Positions 46,101 through 56,800 of a DNA stretch of 64,000 bases are shown here, one piece after another (the first letter of the stretch is position 1; every line of letters begins with the position of its first letter). The notes beneath the pieces were generated by a model. That model searched no databases. It was not told the origin of the DNA and saw only the letters and a program-made list of their open reading frames with translations. Origin of the DNA: Nereocystis luetkeana (Eukaryota; Sar; Phaeophyceae; Laminariales; Laminariaceae); the NCBI GenBank assembly GCA_031213475.1, contig JARUPZ010000036.1, forward strand, positions 186,001 through 250,000, read 5' to 3'. Both the position numbers and the translations under genes were made by a program.

Positions 46101-47349
46101 CATCGAATTGTGCCTACCCACGCTGCAAGGCGCTCTCAACAATTGAATCCTTATAATTTTTATTTTTGCAAATAAAGTCAAAAGTCCGACCCACCTGGGC
46201 CTCGAACCCAGGACTCAAACACGAGTAGAATTCGAGGTTAACCACTTGAACCACCGGGGCGACCGGCTCATGTGCGCGAGTGTAGTTCCTACCAGTTTGT
46301 ATCTATCATTATTAATAGTAGGGCTGTGAGTTTGATTACGTCATGTTGCTGACCAGTTTTTAGTTTGCTAGGTACTACATTTGAGTTAATTGCTCGCGAT
46401 CATTTGCTGACTCCTATGGCGCGCTTGTGGCTCGGCGTGCGTCTTTTGTTTGAAAGACTAGGTCGGTTAGTCGGCTTACTCCGCTACGCTACTACGAGTA
46501 TCAAGGCAATAGTGTAGTTACTGTAGTAAGCCAACTCTCAGCCCTACCTGATTGGGGTCTACTCGTACTGCTGTAGTACTGCTGTAGTACATACCTGGTT
46601 TTCTAAAAAGTGGTGCGTGCTCTCGCGCTCTCACCCGATGACCTACCAGCGAAACAATCACCGAGATAATTTATCTTTTTTTTGCGTGTGTGTAGACTTC
46701 CTCGACGTGTAGTGTGCCGTCCTTAGCTACTCGTGGTATCAGGCAGACGAACTATCATACAGGGCACACGGCGATACTGTCGAACCCAAACAAGCCGTCT
46801 GCCCATCCTGAAACATGCCGTCGATCCGCCCCCAATCATACCGTCGGTGAACTCCGAGCATGCCTTCCATCCATCCCAAGCATGCCATCGGTCCACTGAA
46901 AACATGCCGTCGGATCACCCTCAAACGTGCCGCCGGTCCTCTCCAAACATGCCGTCGGCCCGCCCCAAATATGCCGCCAGTCCACCACTAGAATGCCATC
47001 GACCCTCCATCAACACTTACCGCCCCCCCCCCCGTGCGACCCTCTCCCCTCTCACAGGCACACGTACGGCAAGTGCCGTCCTCAGAAGAAGAAAGAGGTC
47101 GTCTACTTCGACGGCGAAGTCGTTGTCAAAGCGGCCCCCGTTGCACGGAGGTGGGAGAACATCGAGTACGACGAGTCTACCCTGCCCAAGCCTCAGGCCG
47201 CGGTCGAGAGCGAGAGTCAATCGGATGACGCCGAGGGGGGCGCGGAGGAGGAGGTTGTGGAGGCGGCGCCCGTAGAGGTGGCGGCAGCAGCGGCGGCGCC
47301 TTTCGTATCAACGCCGGAGTCCATGGCCGCCAAGGCGGCGGAGGCCTAA
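43122..47349 (+). CDS. PSRP4: Plastid small-subunit ribosomal protein bTHX (PSRP4/THX)
   Basis: bTHX is a tiny basic protein buried in the head of bacterial and plastid 30S ribosomes. Exons are 43122-43244, 45836-45888 and 47058-47349 (155 residues, phases matching). Exon 1 is a bipartite plastid presequence: a hydrophobic signal ending TASA/FFVPGP and a Ser/Thr/Arg-rich transit part. Exons 2 and 3 join to give MGRGDTRTTKGKRMR followed by HTYGKCRPQKKK. This corresponds to the bacterial THX core (MGKGD.RT..GK...GTYGK.RP). The THX core is normally only about 25-35 residues. Here it is followed by roughly 80 extra residues, first YFDGEVVVKAAP, then a Glu/Ala-rich tail that ends in PESMAAKAAEA. 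It is divergent from the methyltransferase and convergent with the SLC35-like gene. Confidence 0.9.
43900..43996. mobile_element. MITE family B, best-preserved copy in THX intron 1
   Basis: This ~95-bp element has arms that begin TAACCCCTTTAGAACCGCAG and end with the near-exact complement GGTTCTAAAAGGGTTA. The centre reads AAACTACTTGAAATTTGAA. The ends sit in TTAA, so the target duplication could be TA or TTAA. Related copies lie at 13655, 56400 and 60705. Confidence 0.75.
44161..44514 (+). repeat. 14-bp minisatellite, about 25 units
   Basis: The unit TCAGTATCAGACTC (or GGCTC) repeats head to tail for about 354 bp inside THX intron 1, with almost no length variation. Because 14 is not a multiple of 3, every plus-strand frame reads a 14-residue repeat (LSVSDSQYQT..). 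This produces spurious long open frames. It is not a CRISPR array, because there are no unique spacers. Confidence 0.95.
45056..45202 (+). repeat. Two 68-bp tandem copies
   Basis: GTATCTGCCG.AC.CCGTCGT through AGATACTCGACACTCCATGG occurs twice in direct succession with few differences. It is located in THX intron 1, just upstream of a family A MITE. Confidence 0.85.
45221..45325. mobile_element. MITE family A, intact copy in THX intron 1
   Basis: This is a 105-bp element with TTACGGGGGACC and GGTCCTGTTAACTATGG inverted ends and TA on both flanks. The centre is in the opposite orientation to the copy at 33943. Confidence 0.85.
45940..46265 (-). repeat. tRNA-derived SINE, body type 2, full-length copy
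   Basis: On the minus strand the head has an A-box-like GGTTCAAGTGGTTAACC (46236-46252) and a B-box-like GGGTTCGAGGCCC. The body has GCGAGTCGACGAGGG, GAAGGCACGTACCGTAGCGG, a poly-G run and a GTGACCCCGGATCTTAGTTA block. It shares the tRNA-like head idea with the type 1 copies but has a different body, also seen at 3395, 51690 and 55440. It lies in THX intron 2. Confidence 0.7.
46795..47010 (+). repeat. ~30-bp degenerate minisatellite upstream of THX exon 3
   Basis: Repeated AACATGCCGTCGG/ATGCCATCGGTCC units with CCACC-type linkers form about seven or eight copies, ending shortly before the acceptor of exon 47058-47349. They are non-coding. Confidence 0.7.
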
Positions 47350-49377
47350 GCACACCCTTGTAGCATAACGAATATGCGTAACGTCTATAGACGTAGCGAC
47401 TAAGCGTAACATCCGGGCGTGGCGTTTTCCCGAGCTGCGGGCACGACAGGGCGTTTTGCGTCCCGGCTGAGCGTTCGTCACGTTTAGCCTGGGCTGCGTA
47501 CTCAACGAATGAAGGGGACCACCTTTGCGATATGAGTAGGGAGCTGAGCAGGGGGGCTTGGGGGTGGGGCTTGATGTCCGCAGACAGTGGATGTCAATGT
47601 CGTCGGGGTTTGGGTTGTGGACGTCGCTATTACTACTGGTCGCCAGGCCTGGAAAAAAAACACGCAGCAAGCGTGTTTTTCGGCGAGGCCCGCAGGAGGG
47701 GGTTATAAGCTGCTTGTTTTCAGTTTTTCTTGAACGGCCGTGTAGCGGGCTGCGCCGGGCAATAGCGCGGTTGCTTCCGTGGCTAACATGATTTGGTTGG
47801 ATTGCCTCTCTTCTAATGGTAACTCATGCCTGATGAGCAGACAGCGGTGGAGCGAGTTGCTCGTTGTGCCGTGACTTGGTTGTACGTGTGGCGCTTTCAA
47901 CACGTTTATTCGATGGTTTCAGCTTTTCTTCTCGCGCCGGCCATAAAAGTCGCCGTCAGCATCACACTCGAAATATTAATGAGACGGGCGGAACCCGCAG
48001 CGCAAGGCTTGACGGACTGACTGATGGCCGGATACACCTGCTGGCCAGTTGCAGCCCGCACTTTATTGGTACCATGCGATTCTGTAGCCACAGACTTGGG
48101 ACCAGATGGAATTTAATCCTTGGCGCGTCTATTCAGCGAAAGGGAAAATAAAATATTAATATTTCACCTCTGCCCCCGGTCCAGTAAGCTATCTCTTTTC
48201 GTTGGCCGTACCGTGTGTCCTTCAGAAATCCTTGTGCGGGCCACAAAGGCCTCACCAACAGACCACTCGAGGCTCGCCAATAGACGGCTTCAGGCTGTTC
48301 AATTGACTGTTTGAGGAAAGGTGCGGTGCCATCGCTGCATGATGATCCTTTCGGTGTTGGATTGTTGCTATTTGATAGATATTTCATGTTTTGAAGCGGG
48401 GTTAGCGGGCAAAACTGGACACGAGCCAAAGACGCGGAAAATGGGCTAAACTGTCGTCGTGCTCGCCGTTATGTTTTGGTCGTTACATTGATGAGTCGGT
48501 CAGTTTCTCGATCGAACAAAGGAACAGACCAAAAACAAAGAGTGTACCGTTTCAGACCCCAGTCGTTATTATTGTAGAATGAAATCAGAGTCAGTTCATG
48601 CATGGCACAGCACGTAATTCATACTTGTGGTTCGTTCGGCTGAATCATTACCTGATTACGCACTGCCCACGTATCCATACCGAAGGGACACTTACGAGTA
48701 ATGGGAAAATATTCATGGGCTCCAGGAACTGGGTTTTTTGGCCGAGTGCACGCGTTTTACTCGGCGGGACGGTCAAATCACCGGTAGACTGCTCAGAATG
48801 CTCCCCGGAGTTTTCCGTGAGTTTTTTTTAGCAGATTTCTGTTTATCCAGAGTCCGACTCTGATTTTTGGAGCAGTCACTACAGTTTTCTCTGAGGGTCA
48901 AAAATAAGATTGTCAAAACTGGGTCAAAATCGCGGGTTTTCGGCAAGAAAAAACAGTCTCTAGATCCCTTCAAAATATCCCCCCATTGTAGTTGGTCTTT
49001 CAAGCAAATCAGCAATGCTTACGACGTATTCACGGTGTCAACTGGAGTCTCCGCTTGGATTGCGTTTTTGTCCCGACAATGAATTTGAGTTACTTGATAA
49101 ATTAAACTGCAGTAGATACAGAAAAAGGCTATTAATAGTACGACAATGATGCGACTTCGGTTTTGAGACGACCTCCTTCGACGTGAAACTAAAAATATAA
49201 GAGGAAATACCTCACTGCTTCTGCACCAGGAGCAAGCATTCCAACTGGGTGACCTATAGAGCGGCGGCTAGTCGTGGTGAAGAAGGGCATATGGTTCGCT
49301 CACTCTTCGTAGTTGTAGACGCGACGTTTTTCACCCGTGAAATCCGCATATACGTTACCAGGTATGTATTATTAATA

Positions 49378-49494
49378 TTACGGGGGGCCATAGTTAACAG
49401 GACCCAATATTGTTAGTAAAAATGGTTAAACATATAGGTTTTTATGTCGGTTTTTATGTATACCATAGGTCCTGTTAACTATGGTCCCCCGTAA
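49378..49494. mobile_element. MITE family A, 117-bp copy
   Basis: It has the same inverted ends and TA flanks as the copies at 33943 and 45221. A 12-bp internal duplication (TTTTTATGTCGG / TTTTTATGTATA) explains its greater length. It lies in the spacer downstream of THX. Confidence 0.85.
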
Positions 49495-50555
49495 TAGCAG
49501 CAATGCCATTATTATCGTCATCATGAGTTGTGTTATCGTCTCTGAAGCCACCGAATTTATTCTAAATTAGAAGCAAAGCGCATGCAACACTCGTAGTACG
49601 AAGCACGGGCGGTGAACAGCCGAGTGACACACCCATGACGTGATCCTGTGATATTTACAACAACCGACATACCCGGTACCCTGCAGCTACGCAAACAAAC
49701 ACGCCATATCCAAAAGACAAACCCCCCATACACGGTCAGAAAGAGCACTCGACTCGAGTTCCACCGATTGCATACTAGACATAAATTAAGTAGAAGCGCT
49801 CACATTCAACAATTCTACGAGGAAAACGGAACGGTTGTAAAACCGCCACGAGGGAAATAACTAAATCACCCCCAAAACACCAAGGATGTGAAATCTCCGT
49901 GTTTAGCTAGGGACGGCGACGGAGCAAGACAGGAGGCTGGAAGAAATCCTAAAATCGTTTCAAAACAGAACTATAAAGACGAGAATGTGCAGCACCAATA
50001 AGCGAGGTCGGCAACGCCTTAGGGTGTCCCTCCGCTAAACCTAACAGAAGAAATGGACCCGTTACAAATCCTATGGATTTAGGTACAACTATCATTGACA
50101 TCGGAATTTTAGCTTCAAAGGGATGGCTATTAATATCTATAAGTCAAGGTCACGGGTGTCAAGCCAGGGACTCGGCTGTCTGCGCATAAGCCAACGGCTG
50201 TCTCAACGGTTATCTCCGTACAAACCAGCTGCAGCCTGCTACCTACAAGCCAAGGCCTACACTACGTCAAACACATGCCCTTCCAAACGTCATGTGTATC
50301 GCCGCCTGCAAATCAATTCACGCATTCACGGCAAATCCTTCACTCACAAATAACAAGTCACGCACAGCAACAACACAATAAAACTTTCATCCCGAGGGAT
50401 TATTGCGCTCCAGTTTTTTTGGAGCCTGTCCTGTGACCGCGTACTCAATATTTTGGACATGAGTTACCGTGAGAACAGCAACAACACCAACAAACAACTT
50501 GCTGCGTCGATTCTACCCCCGGTACCGTTAGGGTGGACAATCCCAAGGGTGCGTT

Positions 50556-50730
50556 CAGTAGGGCATATACTCTGGAGATACCCGGGTAATATACTGTGGA
50601 GGTACCCGAGTATATGCTCTGGGCGTAACCGGATATATACTAGGGGGGTACCCGGGTATACAATCTGGCGGTACCCCGTTACCTACGCAAGTATGACCCA
50701 AACAACCAGGTTTCATACCTGGGTACCCCA
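50556..50730 (+). repeat. ~33-bp tandem repeat with TACCCGGGTA core
   Basis: Five or so degenerate units contain TACCCGGGTATA or variants and CTCTGG/CTGTGG linkers. They lie in the spacer just past the stop of the SLC35-like gene. They are non-coding. Confidence 0.65.
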
Positions 50731-50852
50731 CAGTATACTCGAAGTATATTTACCCTTGCTAAACTTGCTAAACACCCTCCTGGACTCCCTCACGGAACCA
50801 ACACGGGCACTCCCACAACAACTTAAACTTCGTTCACAGATATCCCGTGCTC

Positions 50853-53800
50853 TCAAGCGTTGCTCCCGGAGCTGACCGGTTCCCCGCTGCCCACACTCTC
50901 AGAAACGCCTGCGTCGTGCAACTCCCTCCGGTAGGCTTTCGCGTCCCCCCCCCCCGAACCCTCCCGGATTTCCACCACCTTGGGTTCCAATGAAAAGTGT
51001 TCCACGTGTCTATGTCGGGCGTCGGAAACCGTTCCCACGAGCAGCAGCGGGTGATCAGGCGCTTCACGGCCCCCTCTTGGTGTCGGCGAGGCTGCCACGC
51101 CCGCGTCCGCAATCCCTTCGAATCGATACAATGTTTACCAGAGGTGTGATTTCATTGGCCAATGAGAACACGTGCATGGGGGAGGAAAAAGGGGTACCGT
51201 AAGGCTGACGACGTTAAGAAGGTGTTGAAACCATCGGTCAGGACCAGGTCCGGCGTCATGGTTGGGTTGGGAGCAGTCACTCCTTGCTAAGCACCACCGC
51301 CATGACGCGTCACAGAGAACGCGCATGATAGGCGTTTCCTGCGAGGACGTGCAGCTAATAACAAATCAAGCCATCAATATTTAGAGGCGTGAAAATACGT
51401 CGGTGACTGGCGCTAAACATTCTTCATGTACTACGAAGCACTGCGCAGATACGAGCATACGCCACGCGAGGAAACAAAACGTGATGAACCAGAGCATCTT
51501 TCGGGATACCTGGTACATCCGCGTCACACCCGTCACCAGCAGGGACTACAGTAGGTACGACACCCCCAGGTCAACAACAGCAGGTACCTAAATAGCAGAT
51601 AGCATGTACAACATCAGGTACACCGACAATAGGCACATCTAACACCAGAGACACCCCGACCAGGTATAGCAACACCATGCACACCGTACGTAGTGGGGAG
51701 GGGCGAGGAGTTCCTGTTACGTGGCCCCAGCATCTGAGCTAGGAAAGGGCAGGAGCAGGAGAAAGTAGTAGTGGTGCAAATAAACTAGGTGCAAACTAAA
51801 AAGCATCAACACCACGTACACCAACATCGTGTACTTTCACACATGACAATAAATAATCAGCATTACCTTGTGGGGAGCGTTTAGGGACAAGCTTGTAGAG
51901 GCCGACCCCCACCATGGTTACAGAGAACCCGAGGCAAGAACGCCCGCCGAGGTGCTCTCCCAGAAATGCGACGGAGAACAACACGAGGAGTAGCTCCTGT
52001 TCATGGCAAGGTGGGGCATCACCCAGGAAACATACGAACGGGACCTTGGTCGCTATATTCAGTTGGTTATATTTAAAGAAAGTCATGAAATAACTTGAGA
52101 AATAAGTGTGGACAGGGGTTTCCTCTCGCTCTCCCGGGCAGAAAAAAAAAAAAAAAAGTCATGAAAATGAGTTAAACCAATTGAAATGTCGTTTTACACT
52201 CACCAGGTAACAATTATAGCTATTTTTCGAGAGATGTCACAAAAAAGCGAATAAAAGAGCCTTCAGATAAATGTAAAAAATACGGTACAATTCTGGTAGT
52301 AGATATGAGGGACCTTGAGATGGCCACAATAGGTCATTTTGTACCTTATATTTATTCACGATCAGACTGATGGCGACCCTGTGCTAGCGAGTGATGCCTA
52401 CCCCCACCCACGCCTACTCTCACCCGCGCCTAATCCCACCGACGAGGCTGAGCTGAGCAACACCGGTGGCACGCGAAGCGATATCAGTCAAAACAAGAAA
52501 CAGCTAACCTTGACAACCCCGATGATGCACAGGCCGAGCGAGGAGACCTTCTTGATGAAGGCGAATTCCGTCAGAACCAGTACGAGGGCCAGAAGAGAAG
52601 CAGCTGCGATCAACAGCAAAGTCTTAATCAAGTCGCAGACAACATTCACAGAGGCAAAAAAAACAAGTGAGTGCAGCGAGCGTGTAAGCGTCAAGCGCTG
52701 GCCAGTGATAGAAGGAAGGTGAGACTTTACGAAGCACGGGTGCGTATCCCAAAAGAGCAACAACGGCAACAACACTAGCGGTAACAGCAACAACAGCGAT
52801 AACAGCACTAACAACAACAACAACAACAACAATGACAGCATGACGAAAAGGCATTACCAACGTGCACGAAATCTCTCAAACAACGTAAATTATTAGGGTA
52901 CGAGTAGAAGCAACCAAAGAGGCGAGCTGCATGAGGATAGACACTGCAACACGGCAGCGTGCGAACCTATTAGAGTAGGAACGGTGCACCAAACAGTGCC
53001 GCTTAAACACTACCCGCAGCCCTGCAGCAAACTGAACACAATTCACCCCTCCTTCGATGGAGACCCAATGACCAAACAATCGAGAATCAAGCACGGTCTC
53101 CGCAACCGTTCTCACCACGGTCTCAGGAACTGTCCTCAGAACGTTCTCAGCAACCGCCCTCAGCACGGTCTCGCCAACTGTCCTCAGCGATCGCCTAGGG
53201 TGAGCGGTCTGCAGTACAACTACTGTAAATAAAACAGTAACATGCTGCCACCGCGTTGTACACCTCTGCAGTGTACTCCCGGTACTGTTCATACTGTAAC
53301 AATGCCAACCCCTAATCCCGCACGGCCGTCGACTGCTGTGAATGGAATACTGCCGCGAGCGTCATATACACGTCTTCACAGGGCACTTGCGGTACCACGT
53401 ACATCCTCCCCTAGACTGACCCAGCAGCGCCGGGTTGCTAAGTTCCGAAATATAAGTATTTCACGTAGATTAATAATTCATAAAAACGTTTCTTACATCG
53501 AAGGACAGAGTGGCACATATCCATCCGATCATATCATACGTGTGACACCTTCTGTAATACTCGTACTCGATTTTGTTTTTTCAAACATGTTATTTGGTGA
53601 CTTGTTGCCTCCGAAGTCTCGAAAGGCTGCAAGTTGGCACCCCAAACGGTTGAACAACCCCACCTTAACTATCCGCGCCATCCCAAAGGCGATCGCCATG
53701 TCCCGAAGGTTCCCGACTTCCAGCACGGCAACGAAGGGCACCAGAGTGCCAGCGCTCGACAAGCTCCTACAAAAGTCACGATTGTCCACAGGTGTGTACG

Positions 53801-56800
53801 ATGTGCTTCAATCATCATGTGTACTGTTTTGTACCGGTATGATTTGTTATTATTTTTCCTGAGATGTTCTTCCCACTCCCCGAGTTTTGGAGCCTGTCCT
53901 GCGACCACTGACTAGATTATCGGCGCTTAGTTGATGTGAGAACGACAACAAACAGAGGTACAGAGGAATAAGAGCGTGCGTTAAATGAAGCCTTCCAGAG
54001 GAATTACATCGACAAAGAGAACGATGAGCCTGGTGCATATCGAGCGGCTATTATTAGGAGCGGCAGATGATTGAACTGCGCATTGTCGGATATAACGATA
54101 TCAGTGTGCTCACATGTAGTGGAGCAGCGTGAAGGGGTGCAGTACCTCGCCGACAACTTCGTGGCCCCTACCACACAAGCCTTTTCCCTGAAGCAAAACC
54201 TGTTAGGGGAATCGCGTGATAGATGGCGGGGGCGGAAATGCCGAATAAGCAAATGATCCAATGCGTGCGTCTGTAGCAAAACCGCTGCAGGCACAGCACA
54301 GCACAGCACAGGACATCACAACATGCCCGTACATCGTCCACAACAAAGCGATGCGTGCTATTGCTGTGGATATCTCGTACCTGGTATGTGGCATTTTTCC
54401 TCAAACGAACCTTATGCGTCCCCCACAAAAATCGTGCACCTTCCAGGGCAGGCTGACGGCATGCTCATGTACAACATCGGTACGGATATATTCGTCCCCG
54501 GTGTCTAGGTGCCTTATAGAAGCCACCACCGGTGGCATTTATAGAGACGGCACCGGTATCGCAATGTCTTATATAAGCCACCGGTGTCAAAATTATATAC
54601 GCGAGCGGAGTCGTGACGTCTTACATGGCACACCGCCCAGGAGGAGCATCTGACAGGTAAAGGACGAAGGGCTGCTACCACGGGCCTTTTTTTATCATGG
54701 GCGTCATCTCTCAAAAAGCGTTAACAGCAGTGCCAACACAAAAAAAATACAAGGTACAAGGTACCATGTTGAATATATAAACGCCGTGCACTTGACAGAA
54801 ATGGCACCTTCAGCAGCATCAATGCGAGCAGAAAAACGATATAACAGGGCACCAGGCAAGACATACCGATACTGCTACGAGCCCCACCCACCTGGTGTCA
54901 TGTCCACTTCACAGCATGATAGCGATGGTATTACTGTAGTAGACCAATGGCGTCAACCACCCGAGACAGCGTGCACTTCACACTGCCCTGTTGTAACCCG
55001 GTAACGAGGCTATCAATAAAAAGCATGGATAGCTCCACTCACCTGAGACAGAGTCCACTTCAAGCCTGCAAGCATGCCGCTGAGCAGCGTCAGCAAGAAG
55101 CCGGACATGGGAAACGTAACTTCGTTGTCGTGCTTCTGACCGGAGAACAACAGCGAAACCCCGCCGCTGACCAGCAAAACCACTACCAGGAGCCCGACTC
55201 TGAACTCCTACCAGCGGCAAGCACCAGAGGCAAACACCAGAGGCAAACACCAGAGGCAAACACCAGAGGCAAACACCAGAAAAGGCGACAATTCCGCGCG
55301 GGGCAGCGGGTTAGAAGGTTGGCTAGCGAGAAGGTAGCAAACATCAGAGCGCGATGACTGTGCCTGCAGAAACGGGCTTGGGGGGTGGCTAGAAAGAAGG
55401 GGCCACGTACGATTTGCAGTTGCCGTCGGGGTTGAGGATCAGTGAAGCAAATGCAAGGAGCGCACCGTAGTTGGGAGCGGGGAGAAGAGCCTGCTATGTG
55501 ACCACGGATCTGAGCTATGACAACGGAGGGGGCAGAAAAAAGAAGGCCGAAGATAGTAGACAGGGATGGAAACAAAGAAAAATGGAGCCCTTGAAGCCCT
55601 CGAAGACCTATCATACTTGATAGGGGAAAAGAGAAAAGATTATCGGTCAGACGAAGCAGCCTTGGGCCCATTCGTTTGTCCAAGCGCTAATGTAGACCTC
55701 TTGAAAAGCGCAAACGAACCAGTTAAGACGGCAAAGCTCCAAGAGGAACACTTATTACTGCAGTACCATATACGAAAATTAACATAAAGAGGTACATAAT
55801 ATTACTCATGTACGGTCTATAATTATATTTTTAGATATATTACTTCGTACCGAGGCCTACATATTCACCAAAAGCTGGTCAGGGGGCCACAACAACACCT
55901 CCACATACGTCTCACCCATGCCTTTGTTTGGACAAAATCTCTCGGGAGAACGAAAAACATCGCTACGTCTCCATAATGAAAATCATGAAATATTTGGTAT
56001 ATATACAACGACTGCTGCGCCCCAACGTGAGGAGTAAGAAAGCATAAAACCTGCATAGCTGAAAAAATACAGCACACGTCGCCAACTTCTCACCTGCAAA
56101 CCCAAACCAACGGAAAACAAAAGCACGAAGATCGGCACCGTAGACCTGACCATCGTATGAACGCCCACGTTCATCACCTGTAGCCCGAGAGTGCTCGTCC
56201 CTACCTGTTAAAAATACGCCAAGCCGCGCCAAGGGTTATCGAAACGATGCAGCGTGTGTTACTAGAGTAAGAATAAATGAGACCGTTGGGGGTGAAACCG
56301 TTTGGGGGGGAGATCGTTGGGGATGAGACTGTTGGGGGTAACACCGTTGGGGATTGAGACCGTTGAGGTCATTCCCCAACATAACGACCACATCGACGTG
56401 AACCCTTTAGGTGCTGCAAAAACGACCCCCGTCTATGTTCAAGTACATACCTGGTAACGGTGTGTCCCTAAAACCGTCGGTGCGGTTCTAAAGGAGCTAC
56501 CGGTGACTTGCCATAGTCAAATGGTGAGCGGCTCGCGTAACGGCCACCGTGTTCGGTCGACGGACAGACGAACCAAACGCCGACGTTGCGGCATTCTCGG
56601 AAGATTCTGGTAATAATCATCCGCCAGCACGAAAATCCTACTATGAGCTAAGACTGAGACTGACCCCTTCTGGTCACGCCAACCTTATGCAATACTTTGC
56701 ACCTGGTACGTTATTATTATAGACATCAGTAGGCTACTATACACCAGTAGGCTACTGGGTAGGGTGCAGTGGTGCAGTGTAGTTCAGCACTCATCGCTGA

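Larger units (their letters stand above)
47350..50852. other. Convergent spacer between THX and the SLC35-like gene
   Basis: This is 3.5 kb of tail-to-tail DNA. It holds an intact family A MITE (49378-49494) and a TACCCGGGTA-type tandem repeat (50556-50730). I see no gene. Short open frames on both strands lack family resemblance. Confidence 0.55.

Noticed and set aside
52488-52841. 117-codon Leu/Val-rich minus-strand frame as a separate membrane protein
   Set aside because: Its N-terminal half is the translated AAC microsatellite; only 52509-52622 is a genuine exon, belonging to the SLC35-like gene.
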